DNA from: Gemmatimonadaceae bacterium
Lineage (GTDB): Bacteria; Gemmatimonadota; Gemmatimonadetes; Gemmatimonadales; Gemmatimonadaceae
Assembly (NCBI GenBank): GCA_035633115.1
Contig: DASQFN010000050.1
Span: 1-55,422 of the forward strand
DNA: 55,422 bases
Reading direction: 5' to 3'
A program made the translations under genes and the position numbers. The notes under the pieces are model-generated. The model made no database searches. It was not told the origin of the DNA and saw nothing but the letters and a program-made list of their open reading frames with translations. Numbering within the stretch: position 1 is the stretch's first letter; each line of letters starts with the position of its first letter. Positions 54,974-55,422 of the stretch are shown here, in pieces.

Positions 54974-55422
54974 TTAGTGGGGTTCGTGTCCTCTCAGCTT
55001 CCTCGACATCTCCTCGAGAACTCCGAGCTCCTCGTTTGTCAGGCTTTCGATTCCGTACTTCGATATCTTGTCGAGCACCACATCCAGCTTCTCCGCCGAT
55101 TCCCTTGCTGCTGCGTCTTCATTCGACCTCGGTAGGAGTGCCGGTCGGGCCGGACGGGCAACGACTGCATTGCTCTTCGCCACGACCTCATCTATCCCCT
55201 CTGACCGGTCCCCACGATCGCGGCTTCTCGGTCGAACACGTGGCACCGCCCTGAAAGCATCCTCCGGCTCATCGGGTACTGGCGATACCCACCGTCTGAA
55301 GTTGTCGAGCCCACCAAACGCCGAGACACGCAGAAAGATCCATCCGAAGGCAAGACCACCCAGATGTGCCCACCACCCAATGCCAGATCCTCCTTTGGTC
55401 GAGGAGATTCCCATCGCAAGAT
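54974..55422 (-). CDS. rhomboid family intramembrane serine protease, C-terminal part (cut by right edge)
   Basis: About 149 codons visible, open to the window edge. Residues GIGWWAHLGGLAFGWIFLR are the last rhomboid helix with the AHLGG motif, which carries the catalytic His of the Ser-His dyad; the GxS helix lies outside the window. After the membrane part comes a long Arg/Asp-rich linker (VRPRSRDRGDRSEGID) and a conserved C-terminal helix pair VLDKISKYGIESLTNEELGVLEEMSRKLR, found in many bacterial rhomboids (DUF6576-like). It cleaves membrane proteins within the bilayer; substrates unknown. queF follows 25 bp downstream. Confidence 0.88.
   Translation of the reverse strand, partial: LAMGISSTKGGSGIGWWAHLGGLAFGWIFLRVSAFGGLDNFRRWVSPVPDEPEDAFRAVPRVRPRSRDRGDRSEGIDEVVAKSNAVVARPARPALLPRSNEDAAARESAEKLDVVLDKISKYGIESLTNEELGVLEEMSRKLRGHEPH

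Overview
The window reads as chromosomal DNA of a GC-rich Gram-negative, most likely a soil or freshwater member of the Gemmatimonadota (Acidobacteriota is the main alternative). This is inferred from gene content: an Oar/SusC-like TonB receptor with an N-terminal carboxypeptidase-like domain, a DUF5916 outer-membrane protein, a tricorn-like S41 peptidase with a beta-propeller, a VIT-VWA protein, lipoprotein boxes and an OmpA lipoprotein. No rRNA or other firm taxonomic marker is present.

Positions 1-37.5 kb are ordinary chromosome. From the left they hold a VIT/VWA protein (cut by the edge), a PAS-GGDEF diguanylate cyclase, a plus-strand cluster of ring-cleaving-dioxygenase-like protein, transketolase and a cyclase/formamidase-like hydrolase, a HerA-like ATPase, a FAD oxidoreductase with a C-terminal Rieske domain, and a giant 2807-residue cyclic beta-1,2-glucan synthase-like protein. 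An OmpA lipoprotein, a predicted beta-barrel protein, a small helical protein and Ada follow. At 22.1-33.4 kb lies a sugar locus: LacI regulator with a perfect 14-bp palindrome in its promoter, TonB receptor, GH144-type lipoprotein (the endo-beta-1,2-glucanase family), ABC binding protein, two permeases, an inverted GH1 beta-glucosidase and a MalK/UgpC-type ATPase. Together they look like an uptake and breakdown route for a beta-glucan, plausibly beta-1,2-glucan, close to the enzyme that may make such a polymer. A sodium:solute symporter pair, phosphofructokinase and a slipin complete this part.

Positions 37,535-54,192 form a 16.6-kb genomic island. It is bounded by a 44-bp perfect direct repeat that is the 3' part of the tRNA-Phe gene at 54,151-54,223, i.e. 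attL and attR. Sampled lines inside look lower in GC than the flanks. No integrase is visible. Cargo: a DNA methyltransferase N-terminal remnant at the left end; an S41 peptidase and DUF5916 pair; a decayed membrane-protein gene; a sigma factor, putative anti-sigma and HEAT-repeat operon; an M20 peptidase translationally coupled to a covalent-flavin amine oxidase; a coiled-coil/winged-helix protein; and, next to tRNA-Phe, a retron.

The retron (51,849-53,936) is the most interesting system. A 13-bp inverted repeat (a1/a2) encloses a 142-nt candidate msr-msd RNA. Downstream is a reverse transcriptase carrying both retron hallmarks (NAxxH and VTG) and a YADD active site, fused to a trypsin-like serine protease with an intact His/Asp/Ser triad. 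The reading frame is broken by one extra base just before YADD (about position 52,700): a sequencing error, an inactivating mutation or, less likely, recoding. Right of the tRNA the chromosome resumes with a small membrane protein, QueF and a rhomboid protease cut by the window edge.
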